Shown: piece by piece, positions 1 through 8,699 of the stretch
How positions within the stretch are numbered: position 1 is the first letter of the stretch
Layout: the number at the start of each line of letters is the position of its first letter
Origin: Prosthecobacter sp.
GTDB lineage: Bacteria; Verrucomicrobiota; Verrucomicrobiia; Verrucomicrobiales; Verrucomicrobiaceae
NCBI GenBank assembly: GCA_025869455.1
Contig: JAOZVT010000420.1
Coordinates: 1 to 12,152, forward strand
Direction: 5' to 3'
Length of the DNA: 12,152 nucleotides
Made by a program: the position numbers and the translations under genes
The notes under the pieces: model-generated
What the model was told of the DNA's origin: nothing
Databases searched by the model: none
The model's input: only the letters and a program-made list of their open reading frames with translations

Positions 1-1137
1 CTCCACAGCATGCACCTGACCTCCGGTGAAGGTGGTGATCAAACTGCGGATGTCATTGCGCAGCCAGAGGACCAAAAGACTGCCGCCTAAGCCGATGCCG
101 GTGCCTAACACGCCGACGATCACAGCCTGCAAAAGAAACACGTTCACGATCTGCCATTGCTGGCTGCCTAAGGCGGCGAGCACGCCGATCTCGCGCCGCT
201 TTTGGGTGGTGACGGTGATGGTGGTATTCATCACGGAAAAAGCGGCCACGAGGGCGATGATGGAGAGCACAAACTGCATCATCGTTTGCTCGTTTTGCAT
301 GGCGGCCAGACGGGATTCGCCGGCATCCGTCCACAGAGTGTATTTCCAGCCTGGAAGATCAGCTTCCAAACCGTGCACATATTCCTTCACATGCTCGGGA
401 TCCCGAACCTCCACAGCGATGCCAGTGACTTCTTGGCCTAACTGGAAGAGTGTTTGTCCGGTTTTGAGGGAGACGTAACCATTCAGGCCGCTGGTATCTG
501 CGCGTAACACACCGGAGATGCGGAGTGTTTGAGGATGCAGTTTGATCTGGTCCAGGATGGCCTGCTTCTGCGCCTCTGAATCCGTGTTATTGGCATCGGT
601 GTATTGGCGTAAGGCTAGGTTGACGTTTTGGGAGGCATAGACGCTGATTTCATCTCCTAGATGCACGCCGAGCTGCTGCGCATGTTGGTCACTGATGACG
701 ATGGTACCCTCTGGCAGATCCAGGTTACCATCCAGAAGGTGGGGTTTCAGCTTGGCTAAATTGGCCGCGCCACTTTGGGGGGAAAGTCCCAGCACCAGGG
801 TGCCTGTTTGATATTGGTCCCTGGCTAAATAGAGCATGCCGCCTGCATACGGCGCTGCAGAGACGGTGCCGGGCTGGGCCTGGGCCACTTCCAGGGCTTT
901 TTCCCAGGGTGGGGCATTCTGGGCCGCTGTGTTTTTGGCCATCAGCACATGGGGCTCTGCACCCACCAGGGTTTCGCGGAAATCCACCTCAAAGCCCAGC
1001 ATGACGGCGCGGACGACGACCATCATGAGCACCCCCACGGCTATTCCTAGGATCGAGATCGTGGTGATCACCGATACAAAGGAGCGTTTGGGGCGCAGGT
1101 AACGCAGGGCTAAAAATAAGGAGGCGCGATTCACCAT
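1..1137 (-). CDS. LolC/LolE-family ABC transporter permease (FtsX/MacB fold), 3' end outside window
   Basis: This is the membrane subunit of an ABC exporter of the LolC/LolE type, which in other Gram-negative bacteria works with the LolD ATPase to release lipoproteins from the inner membrane. The 379 visible residues begin with the family's start, LALRYLRPKRSFVSVITTIS, leading into the first membrane helix (about residues 20-43) and then GFEVDFRE. A large periplasmic MacB-like domain follows (about 50-280). A second helix lies near 288-310, a cytoplasmic coupling segment QKRREIGVLAALGS near 312-325, and a third helix near 330-358. Family members are about 400-415 residues, so roughly the last 30-40 residues, including the fourth helix, are missing at the window edge. 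The ATG at 1137-1135 is the best start; there is no strong ribosome binding site. It lies 40 bp behind the pseudopilin gene and may share its transcript. The family is clear; lipoprotein release rather than another FtsX-type role is inferred. Confidence 0.88.
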   Translation of the reverse strand, partial: MVNRASLFLALRYLRPKRSFVSVITTISILGIAVGVLMMVVVRAVMLGFEVDFRETLVGAEPHVLMAKNTAAQNAPPWEKALEVAQAQPGTVSAAPYAGGMLYLARDQYQTGTLVLGLSPQSGAANLAKLKPHLLDGNLDLPEGTIVISDQHAQQLGVHLGDEISVYASQNVNLALRQYTDANNTDSEAQKQAILDQIKLHPQTLRISGVLRADTSGLNGYVSLKTGQTLFQLGQEVTGIAVEVRDPEHVKEYVHGLEADLPGWKYTLWTDAGESRLAAMQNEQTMMQFVLSIIALVAAFSVMNTTITVTTQKRREIGVLAALGSQQWQIVNVFLLQAVIVGVLGTGIGLGGSLLVLWLRNDIRSLITTFTGGQVHAVE

Positions 1138-1177
1138 GATCGCGCCCACTCTGGAGTCCTGTGCGGAAAGGTCAAAG

Positions 1178-1609
1178 TTAGATCTCGCCGCTCGGGTTAG
1201 TTTCCCCAGAGGCGCTTTTTCCGCTGACTTCGTAGAGGATGCGTCCATTTCGGACGCTCAGGTAGCGTGCAGCCCCTTCTAATTCTTCGCTGCCAAGGTT
1301 GGGGACCTGGAAGGTACGACCCTTCAGCGCCCCTTGTTCGATGGTGATGCCCTGAGACACCTTCTTGGCAATTTCCAGGCTGGACGTTGTTTCTTCCGCC
1401 AAATTGAGCCCAGCGGCTGAGATGACCTGGCAAAGACTGCAAATGCTCTGCGCATTCTGTTGATCCCGCGCCTGACGGACCGAACTGCCATTACCACCAT
1501 ACCAAGCGATAGCCAGGGAGGTCATGATTCCGAGAAGGGAAACGACCATGAGCATTTCAATCAGGCTGAAGCCAGCAGCGGGCACTTGGGAATGGTTCGC
1601 GATTTTCAT
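1178..1609 (-). CDS. Short pseudopilin (prepilin-type N-terminal cleavage/methylation domain protein)
   Basis: This 143-residue protein has a type IV pilin/type II secretion pseudopilin N-terminus. A 13-residue leader ends in Gly13, then FSLIEMLMVVSLLGIMTSLA forms the hydrophobic helix, with Glu at mature position 5. It should be cut after Gly13 by a prepilin peptidase and sit in the inner membrane or join a pseudopilus. The C-terminal domain is only about 105 residues and carries a CxxC pair (Cys57, Cys60) that could form a disulfide. The frame stays open upstream to 1687, but the extra 26 residues lie in the AT-rich repeat region and are not leader-like, so ATG 1609 was chosen. The bases before it show no clear ribosome binding site. 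No pilus assembly ATPase, platform protein or peptidase is nearby. Similar single pseudopilins of unknown role are common in Verrucomicrobia (recalled knowledge). The domain call is firm; the function is unknown. Confidence 0.82.
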   Translation of the reverse strand: MKIANHSQVPAAGFSLIEMLMVVSLLGIMTSLAIAWYGGNGSSVRQARDQQNAQSICSLCQVISAAGLNLAEETTSSLEIAKKVSQGITIEQGALKGRTFQVPNLGSEELEGAARYLSVRNGRILYEVSGKSASGETNPSGEI

Positions 1610-1672
1610 ACTCAGTTTTGATAACGGGGTGAATTTATGGAAATTAAAACGACCCTTCAAGTGCAAACTTAT

Positions 1673-1719
1673 AAATATGATAATCAAAAACGCGTTTTAT
1701 TATCAAATATGATAATTTA
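1673..1719. promoter_or_regulatory. AT-rich cluster of GATAAT direct and inverted repeats between divergent genes
   Basis: The 12-mer AAATATGATAAT occurs twice in direct orientation (1673-1684 and 1705-1716). Between the copies lies ATTATC (1699-1704), the inverted form, so GATAAT appears three times within 38 bp. The arms TGATAAT (1678-1684) and ATTATCA (1699-1705) flank a perfect 12-bp palindrome, AAAACGCGTTTT (1687-1698). ATTATC 1699-1704 and GATAAT 1711-1716 also form an inverted repeat around AAATAT. A near copy, GATAAC, lies at 1620-1625, close to the pseudopilin start. The region is far more AT-rich than its surroundings and sits between divergent genes, so a promoter with operator sites is the simplest reading. 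No -35/-10 pair could be assigned with confidence on either strand. Confidence 0.5.
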
Positions 1720-1827
1720 GGCAAGAGGGGCTCAGTGAAAGCCAAAATTGGATCAGAAGAGGTGAGCGTAAGAAACTGCCTTTTCCCTTCTGCATGAGAT
1801 GTGCTGCATGGTAAGGTCGTATAGATT

Positions 1828-4800
1828 GTGCGTATGCAGATTTCCCCCAGACACTCCCGCCTGAAGCGCCGCCTCTGCACGGTGGTCGTTTGGGGTGTTT
1901 GCTGGTGGGGTCACCTGGGCGCGCAGGAAACGCCCAAGTCGTGGACGGATCGGGAGACACGCCTAGCTAACGAGTATCTGTCCCTCCTGGTGAGTCAGCC
2001 GGACTATGGCCGCGTGGTGGATCTCCTGTGGACGCTGTATGAGAAGCATGACGCGACGGCGCTGCTTCTGGAAAACATCTCCGCCCAGGCCCAGGCGACA
2101 CGTCACCCCACGGTGCTGCTGGTGCAAGGTCACCTGTTTCGCAGAGCAGGCGAGCTTCAAAAAGCGGCTGGCCTGTATGATGAGGTCTTGAAGGCGGAGC
2201 CGAAGAATAGGCTGGCTATTCGCGCCCGGGCAGATGTGGCGCGGGAGTTGGCAGATCCTTTGACTGCCTACACGCTGATTCAGCGTTGGGTGGATGGCCT
2301 GGCTGATACGGATGAAGCGAAACCACAGGCATGGATAGAATTGGGCACTTTAGCACTGGCTGCCGATAAAACGGAAGAGGCAGCAAAAGCCTGGGAGGCG
2401 GCGGCTAAGCTGCGTCCGCAAGACATCTCTATTGTTAGGCAGGTGGGTGAGCTGCTATTGCGGGCAGGATTGCCAGATCGAGCGGCTGTTTTTTACAGTG
2501 CCTTGGCGGAGCAAAGCGATCCACAGAAACGTCTGGATGCTCTCTATGATCTGGCGCGCATCTTGGAACATGCTGATCAGTTTTTGAAAGCGGACAATGC
2601 GTTGCTTAAAGGCCTAGCCCTGCTGGATTTTCATGATGGGCGCTACGCGGACTTCTTTCACCGGCGGGTGCGCTTGCATGAGCGCTTTGGAAATCTGGAT
2701 GACCTGAAGCAGCAGTTGCAGAATGAGGCTAACCAAAAGCCTTTCGGTGAAAAAGCCTGGAAAAATCTGGTGAGCTTTTACCAAATCACGGTGGATCTGG
2801 ATGAACGTCTGGCAGCGCTGCGGACTTTGGTGAAAGAGGTGCCGCAGGTGGATGATTACCGCTGGGAACTGGTGCGTGCTCTTTTAGATCATGAAGGTGC
2901 CGATGAAGCGGCGAAACTGCTGGATGAACGCATGAAGGGAGATGGCTCTGATCTGCCTGCGATTGTGTTTCTGCGCTGTGAGGCGGATCTTCGGCAAGGC
3001 AAGACGGCTGAGGCTGTGGAGCGACTTAAAAGATTGTTAGGCAAGCAAGGTGGTGCGCTGGAAGTGGAGAAGCTGGCGCTGAATTTTGCTCAAACGCGGG
3101 CGCTGGATGCGGTGATCGAGATGATTCTGAAAAGCCGTGTGGAGAGAGATCCGGCTAAAGCGGAGGCCGTGTTTGAACTGGCGGGGTTTTATCGTGCTCG
3201 CAAAGATGGTGACCGCGCCGAGGGCTTGCTGCGTGAGTTTACAGATCAAGCCACCACGGAGGCTGAGAAGCAGCGTCGTCTGAATGATGCAGCTGCTTTT
3301 TTAGCCTCAGGCAGTGATTTGGACAGCGCTATCATGCTGGCTCGTGAAGCTGCCGGGAAGCCGAATGCTGGGCGGGAGGAATCGTTACGATTGGCGGATC
3401 TGCTGGCTGAACATGGCGATGCGGCGGAGGCTGCGGCTCTGTTGGAAGCCGCTTGGCAGGCCAGCGCCACGGATGAAGATCGCCTGGATGTGGATGAACG
3501 TTTGTTCTCCGTGCTGATGGGTGATCAGAAAACAGAGGTGCGGGCGACACAAGGTACCGCTGGGGAATTCAAATTGCCGGATGCTTTTACAGGCAAGGGT
3601 TTCGCTGGCAGCACGCCGTCTGAAAAGATGCAAGATCCTTTGCCAGAAGCGGTGATGGAGAAAGCGCGGATGTTTGTTCGTGCGGCAGGCATTGTGGGAT
3701 CGGAAGCTGAACCGAAAGTTGGGAAGGATTCTGCCGCTCAGCTAACAAAAAGTGCGACTGAGGCTGTTTCAGATGCAGTGCTGTTCCGCGCGGCTTGGTG
3801 GGCTTTGCGAACGGAGATGTTGCAGGAGGCCTATGCGGTGCTGCTGAAGTTGCAGCTAGATCCGGTGACGGGGCAGTTGCGACCGCTTTCGTTAGAGGCG
3901 GAGAAGCTGCTCTTGGATCTAGCCATCACGGATAAGAACAAGGCTTTGGCCATGCGTGTGCTAAGGCGGCTGATGCAAGCGGATCCTGCGGGCAAAATTC
4001 GTTATACCTTGCGCTTGAGTGAACTGCTCATGGAGTCGGAGCAGGTGTCCGTAGCTACCACACAAAATTCACGTTGGATACGCATGGCTCCTTCGCCACT
4101 CCCTGCGACGGAGGCGGTGAAGCTGCTGGAGCAGGCGTATCGTGAAATGCCGGAGTCAGATCAATTGCTTTCGGCTTTGACACAGACTTACATGGTTCAG
4201 CGGCGCATGGATGACGCGTTGAAGTTGTGGAAGGAAGCCGTTAGGAAAGCCAGCGGTAGCGCGGCGGTGCCGTTGTTGGAGCGTTATGCGGATTTGCTGC
4301 TGCGCCAGCGTAAGCTGGATGAATACATCCAGGTCCAGCTCGATATTGTGGAGAGGGAGACGGATGTGAAACGGCGGCGGGAGGGCTTTCGGAGATTCAC
4401 AGATCGGCTATTTTGGTCTCCCGATGGTGGCGAGCTAGCTCCACAAGTGACTCAGGAGAGAGTGAAGCTGATGGAGAAGGCCTTGGTGGAACAGACACGC
4501 AAGCATCCGTTCGATGGCTTTTATCATGAAGCGTTAGCGTTGATTTATGAGCGCAGCGGAGATGATGAGCGTGCGTTTAAGGAGATGAAACAAGCGTATT
4601 ACACATCGCCTGAAACGCCCTTTTCGTTAGGCCAACTGCGTGAGGCGGCCATGAGGGTGGGAGATTTGAAGTCAGCCATTTATTTTCAGAAGCAAATCGC
4701 GGCGACAGCGCCAGCGGCGGAATTGGCGGTGGAGTCGCGGAGGCTGGTGGAATTGTTGGAGCAGACGTTTCAAATCGCGGAGGCTGACAGTGTGCGCCGG

Positions 4801-7800
4801 CGTTTGGAAAGCCGTTTTTCTCAGGATGCCTCAGCGCTGGAAAATCTAGCGGAACATTATCAGGCAACGGGTCAGGATGAGGCCGAAAGGCGTGTCTATG
4901 AACAGGTGGCACGTGTGCGTCCCTGGGATGCGCGTTCGCAATTGAGGATCGCTTTGAAATGTCTGCGGCTGGCGGATGATGAAGCGTCTGAGGCTTATCT
5001 GCGGGAGATCCTGAGCAAGACCAAGCCGCAGGCGTTTCGTGAAAAGAACCCAAGTTTGGAAAAACTACCTTTGCCGCTTACCAATCTGCGGAAGTCGGGT
5101 TCTGCCGGACCTGTGACTGAGATCACGGGGTTGCTGGACACGGTGCCTGGACTGAGCAATGCGGAGATGAATCGTCTGCGGGCTTTCCTGAATCTTCAGC
5201 GGCCTGAGTTTCTGGATCTGCCGGAACCGGTGGAGTTGGTGAGGTTGCGGGTGATTGAGGAGCTTTCGAAACTTTTGGTTCATCAAAAAAACGAAGTGGC
5301 TTTGCAGGAGTGGTTGGCGGCTTGGAATGATCCGAACCAGGCCACGATTGAGCGGCTGTGGGCGCTTTATTATGCGGATGCAGGTGCGGAGTTCCGTTCG
5401 CTTTTACGGCTGACTTTGAAGGATGCGCCAAGCCTGGAGGCTAAATTTTGTTTGCTCTGGCTGACGCTCCGATCTCACGGCATGACGGATGCCCTGACCT
5501 GGACTCGTCAGGCGGGGCTGGACAGTGCTAGTCAGGATCAGCGGAAGCACCTGCTGTTGGCCGTGGTTTCCATGCTGGGAGATTTGGATACTTTTCGTTA
5601 TTCCAAGGGTGAATTGGTCGAGCTAGGATCGGCGCGGGTGATTCCGAATGCATCCATTTTAGAAATCACCCGTGATTTGCAGGATCAGCAGCGCTACGCA
5701 GAAGCTCTGGAATTGGGCGAAAGTCTGCGTCGGAATTCTACGGCTCTCGCCGATGATTATGCATTTTTCTTGTCGCGCATTGCGGAGTCAGCGGAGCGCT
5801 GGGATCTGGCGCGGAAGTACCTGGGTTATGTGGTGCGTGGCCCTGTTTTGCCGGGTCGTTATCGGGGGACTTATGATCCGTATTTGTACAGTTTGAGTAC
5901 CGCGAATCGACTGGCGACTTCAGAGCAGGAACGGGAGGAAACTTTGCACGCTGCGTGGAAGCGTTTGCAGAGCATTCCTGATTCTTCACTGACGCGTCTG
6001 CGGAAGTCGGCGGTGGCGGGTCTGGCTGGGGCGCAGGATACGGCGGCGGATGAATTGAAGGATTTTATTGAGGGGGATTTCCTGGGTGCACGGCGCATGG
6101 GGGAAACGCAGGGATTGCTGATGCCACAAGGTTCTAACCGCCTAGAGGAGCCGATGCATTTGCGCTCGCTTTGGGAGGAAACAAGGGAGATTCAGGCCAG
6201 CTTTGTGCAGCAGGGATTGGCTGGGGTGGTCCAGCAGGCGAATGAAGGTCTATCGGCCACGTGGGGAGCGGTGGGCTTGAGTTCACGGGGCGGTCAGGAA
6301 TTCAGCGAGTGGCGGATGGGTCATTTGATGCGGCAACTCCGGCAGGTGGATTACCCAACACGTCTGCGCATGATCCGCGAATACTTGGCCAGTGTGGACA
6401 TGCGTTTGGAGGTGTCTGTTGATACCTTGAGTGAACTCGGCGGGCGCTTGGAGTCGCAAGGGATGGCACGCGAGGCGATAGATGTCTATCGGTTGCTGCC
6501 AGATCGTGCGCCTGCCAATCCTGAGTACGCGCAGTGGCTGATCCGCGCCAGTGAATCGGCGAAGGAGACCCAGATGGGTTTGAAATTCACGCTGCAATTG
6601 CTGATGGCTGAGCCGCCGATGAAGCCACCTCAACCAGGTGATGAAGTGCTGCGTGAAAAACACGCTTACTTTTTAGCGCAGGACTTTGATCTCAAGGAAT
6701 TGCACAAGCGGGGCTTCCTGCCGAAGGTGACGATGGTCCGGCAAGGACGCATCCCGGAGGAGGTGCCGTATTTGCGTGAGTTGGCTTTGTTACACGAGCG
6801 GTTAGGTCAAAATAAGGAGGCGCTGGAGACTTGGGAGCGTTTGCATGAAGCCTTCGCGGCCAATGCTGAAAGTGGCATCCAACCCGATGCTGAGAGTAGC
6901 CTGCATCGGGCTCGGCTTTTGCATGAAAGCGGAAAAAACAAGGAGGCGCAGGAGTCTCTGCGTGTAGTGCCGCTGACGGAAGCCTCCGGCAGTTTGGGGC
7001 GCGAGGTTTTGATGCTTAGGGCAGATCTGGCGGCGGCTGCGGGTGGTTGGGATGAGTTCCAGGTGCTCATGGCTTTGGCCGTGGAGAGAAAATCTCTGGA
7101 GGCCATGACGCATTTGTCCGAGTTGCTGCGCACGCATGATCGGGCCACGGAGGCGCTGAATTTTCTGACTCAAGGGGAGCGTCGTGTGCAGGAAGACGGA
7201 GATCGTTTTTATCTGCGGCTAGAGATTCTGAAGCTTCTGGCGCGCAACTCTGCCTGGACGCCCGAACGTGGGCGTGCCCAGGTGGCTTCTTTGTTCCGCG
7301 TGCGCACTCGGGATAGGGATATTTTGAAGCAGTGGGTGGAGTGGATGACGGAGCAAGCTAAAGGCGCGAATGCCAAAAGCTGGGTTGCGCTTTTGAGGGC
7401 GGAAGCACGGGCAGGTACAGATCGTGTCTTGGCTGGCTTGGCCTTATCTGCCATGGCGGAAGGGCAGCCTGAAAGTGTGGGAGATGACATTGCGGTGGGC
7501 TGGTCCGCAGCGGGGGAGGGAGATCGTATTTGTGTGGAACTAGGGGCGGAGGCGCTGCTGAAAGCAGGGCGTGCCCGCTGGGCCTGGGCTGCGTGTCTGG
7601 TGCTGCAAGAGCTGCCCACCTTGCGTCTGGATGGGCGCAAACTACCCCTGATGGTGCGTGTGGCCCATGCGATGGGCGAGCCGGTGATCGTGCGCGAATT
7701 TTTCTCCGAGATCATTCGCCGCAATGTGCCAGGGGGCGTGCAACCTGCCGAATGGGCGCAGGCTTTTGAAGATGTGGGTGAACCTGAACTGGCCCGTGAA

Positions 7801-8109
7801 TTGTATCAGGAGGCTTTGCAAAAACTGGAATCCACCCAGAGCCTGCAACTGGATCTCTGTGCCTCCTGGGTGCGGTTTCTCATTCGTCATCAGGACCATG
7901 AACTGGCTGAACTTTACCTGATGAAACATCACTGGGAGATGGTGAATGAATCCGCCAATCTGATTTTTGAGCTTTACCAAGGCTGGGGTAAGCTGGCATC
8001 TATTCAGGAGGAACTGCCAAAGTTCCACCTGCCTGCGGGTGTGGAGAAGGAAGTTCTTTTTCTCAGCAACCGCGCACAGGGTCTGCCTCCCCCCACCCTC
8101 CAGCCATGA
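1828..8109 (+). CDS. Giant exported TPR/alpha-solenoid protein (about 2090 residues)
   Basis: I do not recognise a named family. The N-terminus is a Sec signal peptide: basic HSRLKRR, a hydrophobic VVVWGVCWWGHL core, and likely cleavage at LGA|QE (about residue 32). Nearly all the rest is helical-repeat sequence. TPR-like units are clearest near residues 111-145 (QKAAGLYDEVLKAEPKNRLA), 785-815, 900-965, 1006-1040 (LAEHYQATGQDEAERRVYEQ), 1649-1680 (LHERLGQNKEALETWERL) and 1978-2005. A non-repeat, Gly/Pro-richer linker lies at about 570-640. No catalytic motif, transmembrane helix or sorting signal is visible beyond the signal peptide. The protein probably works in the periplasm or at the envelope as a scaffold. 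The start is GTG 1828 or ATG 1834, two codons apart; a weak AAGG at 1813-1816 slightly favours GTG. The stop overlaps the next gene's ATG by 4 bp (ATGA), implying coupled translation. The reading frame is intact over 6.3 kb with no frameshift. Confidence 0.9.
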   Translation: MRMQISPRHSRLKRRLCTVVVWGVCWWGHLGAQETPKSWTDRETRLANEYLSLLVSQPDYGRVVDLLWTLYEKHDATALLLENISAQAQATRHPTVLLVQGHLFRRAGELQKAAGLYDEVLKAEPKNRLAIRARADVARELADPLTAYTLIQRWVDGLADTDEAKPQAWIELGTLALAADKTEEAAKAWEAAAKLRPQDISIVRQVGELLLRAGLPDRAAVFYSALAEQSDPQKRLDALYDLARILEHADQFLKADNALLKGLALLDFHDGRYADFFHRRVRLHERFGNLDDLKQQLQNEANQKPFGEKAWKNLVSFYQITVDLDERLAALRTLVKEVPQVDDYRWELVRALLDHEGADEAAKLLDERMKGDGSDLPAIVFLRCEADLRQGKTAEAVERLKRLLGKQGGALEVEKLALNFAQTRALDAVIEMILKSRVERDPAKAEAVFELAGFYRARKDGDRAEGLLREFTDQATTEAEKQRRLNDAAAFLASGSDLDSAIMLAREAAGKPNAGREESLRLADLLAEHGDAAEAAALLEAAWQASATDEDRLDVDERLFSVLMGDQKTEVRATQGTAGEFKLPDAFTGKGFAGSTPSEKMQDPLPEAVMEKARMFVRAAGIVGSEAEPKVGKDSAAQLTKSATEAVSDAVLFRAAWWALRTEMLQEAYAVLLKLQLDPVTGQLRPLSLEAEKLLLDLAITDKNKALAMRVLRRLMQADPAGKIRYTLRLSELLMESEQVSVATTQNSRWIRMAPSPLPATEAVKLLEQAYREMPESDQLLSALTQTYMVQRRMDDALKLWKEAVRKASGSAAVPLLERYADLLLRQRKLDEYIQVQLDIVERETDVKRRREGFRRFTDRLFWSPDGGELAPQVTQERVKLMEKALVEQTRKHPFDGFYHEALALIYERSGDDERAFKEMKQAYYTSPETPFSLGQLREAAMRVGDLKSAIYFQKQIAATAPAAELAVESRRLVELLEQTFQIAEADSVRRRLESRFSQDASALENLAEHYQATGQDEAERRVYEQVARVRPWDARSQLRIALKCLRLADDEASEAYLREILSKTKPQAFREKNPSLEKLPLPLTNLRKSGSAGPVTEITGLLDTVPGLSNAEMNRLRAFLNLQRPEFLDLPEPVELVRLRVIEELSKLLVHQKNEVALQEWLAAWNDPNQATIERLWALYYADAGAEFRSLLRLTLKDAPSLEAKFCLLWLTLRSHGMTDALTWTRQAGLDSASQDQRKHLLLAVVSMLGDLDTFRYSKGELVELGSARVIPNASILEITRDLQDQQRYAEALELGESLRRNSTALADDYAFFLSRIAESAERWDLARKYLGYVVRGPVLPGRYRGTYDPYLYSLSTANRLATSEQEREETLHAAWKRLQSIPDSSLTRLRKSAVAGLAGAQDTAADELKDFIEGDFLGARRMGETQGLLMPQGSNRLEEPMHLRSLWEETREIQASFVQQGLAGVVQQANEGLSATWGAVGLSSRGGQEFSEWRMGHLMRQLRQVDYPTRLRMIREYLASVDMRLEVSVDTLSELGGRLESQGMAREAIDVYRLLPDRAPANPEYAQWLIRASESAKETQMGLKFTLQLLMAEPPMKPPQPGDEVLREKHAYFLAQDFDLKELHKRGFLPKVTMVRQGRIPEEVPYLRELALLHERLGQNKEALETWERLHEAFAANAESGIQPDAESSLHRARLLHESGKNKEAQESLRVVPLTEASGSLGREVLMLRADLAAAAGGWDEFQVLMALAVERKSLEAMTHLSELLRTHDRATEALNFLTQGERRVQEDGDRFYLRLEILKLLARNSAWTPERGRAQVASLFRVRTRDRDILKQWVEWMTEQAKGANAKSWVALLRAEARAGTDRVLAGLALSAMAEGQPESVGDDIAVGWSAAGEGDRICVELGAEALLKAGRARWAWAACLVLQELPTLRLDGRKLPLMVRVAHAMGEPVIVREFFSEIIRRNVPGGVQPAEWAQAFEDVGEPELARELYQEALQKLESTQSLQLDLCASWVRFLIRHQDHELAELYLMKHHWEMVNESANLIFELYQGWGKLASIQEELPKFHLPAGVEKEVLFLSNRAQGLPPPTLQP

Positions 8110-8693
8110 TTTTCCGTCTTAGCCTTTTGTTGTTATCCTTATTGTTAGGTGCTTGCTCATCAACGGAGGAAAGGAAAACACCTGATTTGATGTCCCAGAA
8201 AATGTCAGATCGTTTTTCTTCCAGCCGTCGAAGGATGGGGGACATGAATGACCGTAGCGTCTTTGATAAATCAATGCAGTCCGGCTACGTGAAGGGGAAA
8301 GACACAGCGGGGTGGTTAGGGAAAAAGAGCTACAAGGCCAACGAGTACAAGGGATCCAAGTCTTTCAAAGCCAAGGACTACAAAGCAGGTGAGTTCTCGG
8401 GTGCCAAAAATAAAAGCAGCATGGGGAATGATGACTTTGCCCAAGCTGCCAAAATTGCCGATGCTGCGGACGATTCTTTTAAGACAGCTGATAGCCGATT
8501 CAGCCAAAAGACCGCGCGGCAAGGTAGCCAAGTGTTCTCAGGCGCGGATGATCGTTACAAAACACCGGAAAATCGTGAGGCAACTCGAAGCTTAAAAAAG
8601 GATAACCGTCCGAAGATCATTCAATTGGAAGAGCAGAGTCGCACGCCAGCTTACTCGGAAGAGCAGGTGCGTCGTTTGTTAGGCCGCCAGTAG
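8106..8693 (+). CDS. Lys/Ser/Tyr-rich predicted lipoprotein, coupled to the giant TPR gene
   Basis: This 195-residue protein begins with a lipoprotein signal, MIFRLSLLLLSLLLGAC, with lipobox L-G-A-C and lipidated Cys17. The next residues are Ser-Ser-Thr, with no Asp at +2, which fits sorting to the outer membrane by the E. coli rule. The mature part is polar, very basic and probably largely disordered. It holds repeated short units such as SYKANEYK (75-82) and SFKAKDYK (86-93), then looser echoes (DSFKTADSRF near 123-132, DDRYKTPENR near 148-157). It ends in a conserved-looking tail, AYSEEQVRRLLGRQ. No enzyme domain was recognised. Its ATG overlaps the TPR gene's stop in ATGA, so the two proteins are probably made together and may be partners. 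The basic repeats could bind an anionic polymer such as peptidoglycan, lipopolysaccharide or nucleic acid, but that is speculation. Confidence 0.85.
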   Translation: MIFRLSLLLLSLLLGACSSTEERKTPDLMSQKMSDRFSSSRRRMGDMNDRSVFDKSMQSGYVKGKDTAGWLGKKSYKANEYKGSKSFKAKDYKAGEFSGAKNKSSMGNDDFAQAAKIADAADDSFKTADSRFSQKTARQGSQVFSGADDRYKTPENREATRSLKKDNRPKIIQLEEQSRTPAYSEEQVRRLLGRQ

Positions 8694-8699
8694 GATTGA

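Noticed and set aside
26..478. 150-codon plus-strand open frame at the left end
   Set aside because: It lies antisense to the LolC/LolE-type permease, whose translation shows clear family motifs and membrane helices.
836..1102. 88-codon plus-strand open frame
   Set aside because: Antisense to the permease N-terminal membrane segment; no independent support.
1610..1687. 26-residue upstream extension of the pseudopilin
   Set aside because: It would put a long non-leader sequence ahead of the prepilin cleavage site and run into the AT-rich repeat cluster.
1808..1864. 18-codon ATG micro-ORF overlapping the start of the giant TPR gene in another frame
   Set aside because: Possible leader peptide, but it has no ribosome binding site and no attenuator-like structure, so chance is the simplest reading.
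4577..5053. 158-codon open frame on the minus strand within the giant TPR gene, plus many similar ones (e.g. 7209-7724, 6283-6663)
   Set aside because: These are antisense shadows of a GC-rich coding frame; the plus-strand frame is continuous and has TPR-like sequence throughout.
5087..6020. Repeated string CTGCGGAAGTCGG at about 5087 and 5999
   Set aside because: Both copies encode Leu-Arg-Lys-Ser in the same protein, but the flanking residues differ; too short to claim a duplication.
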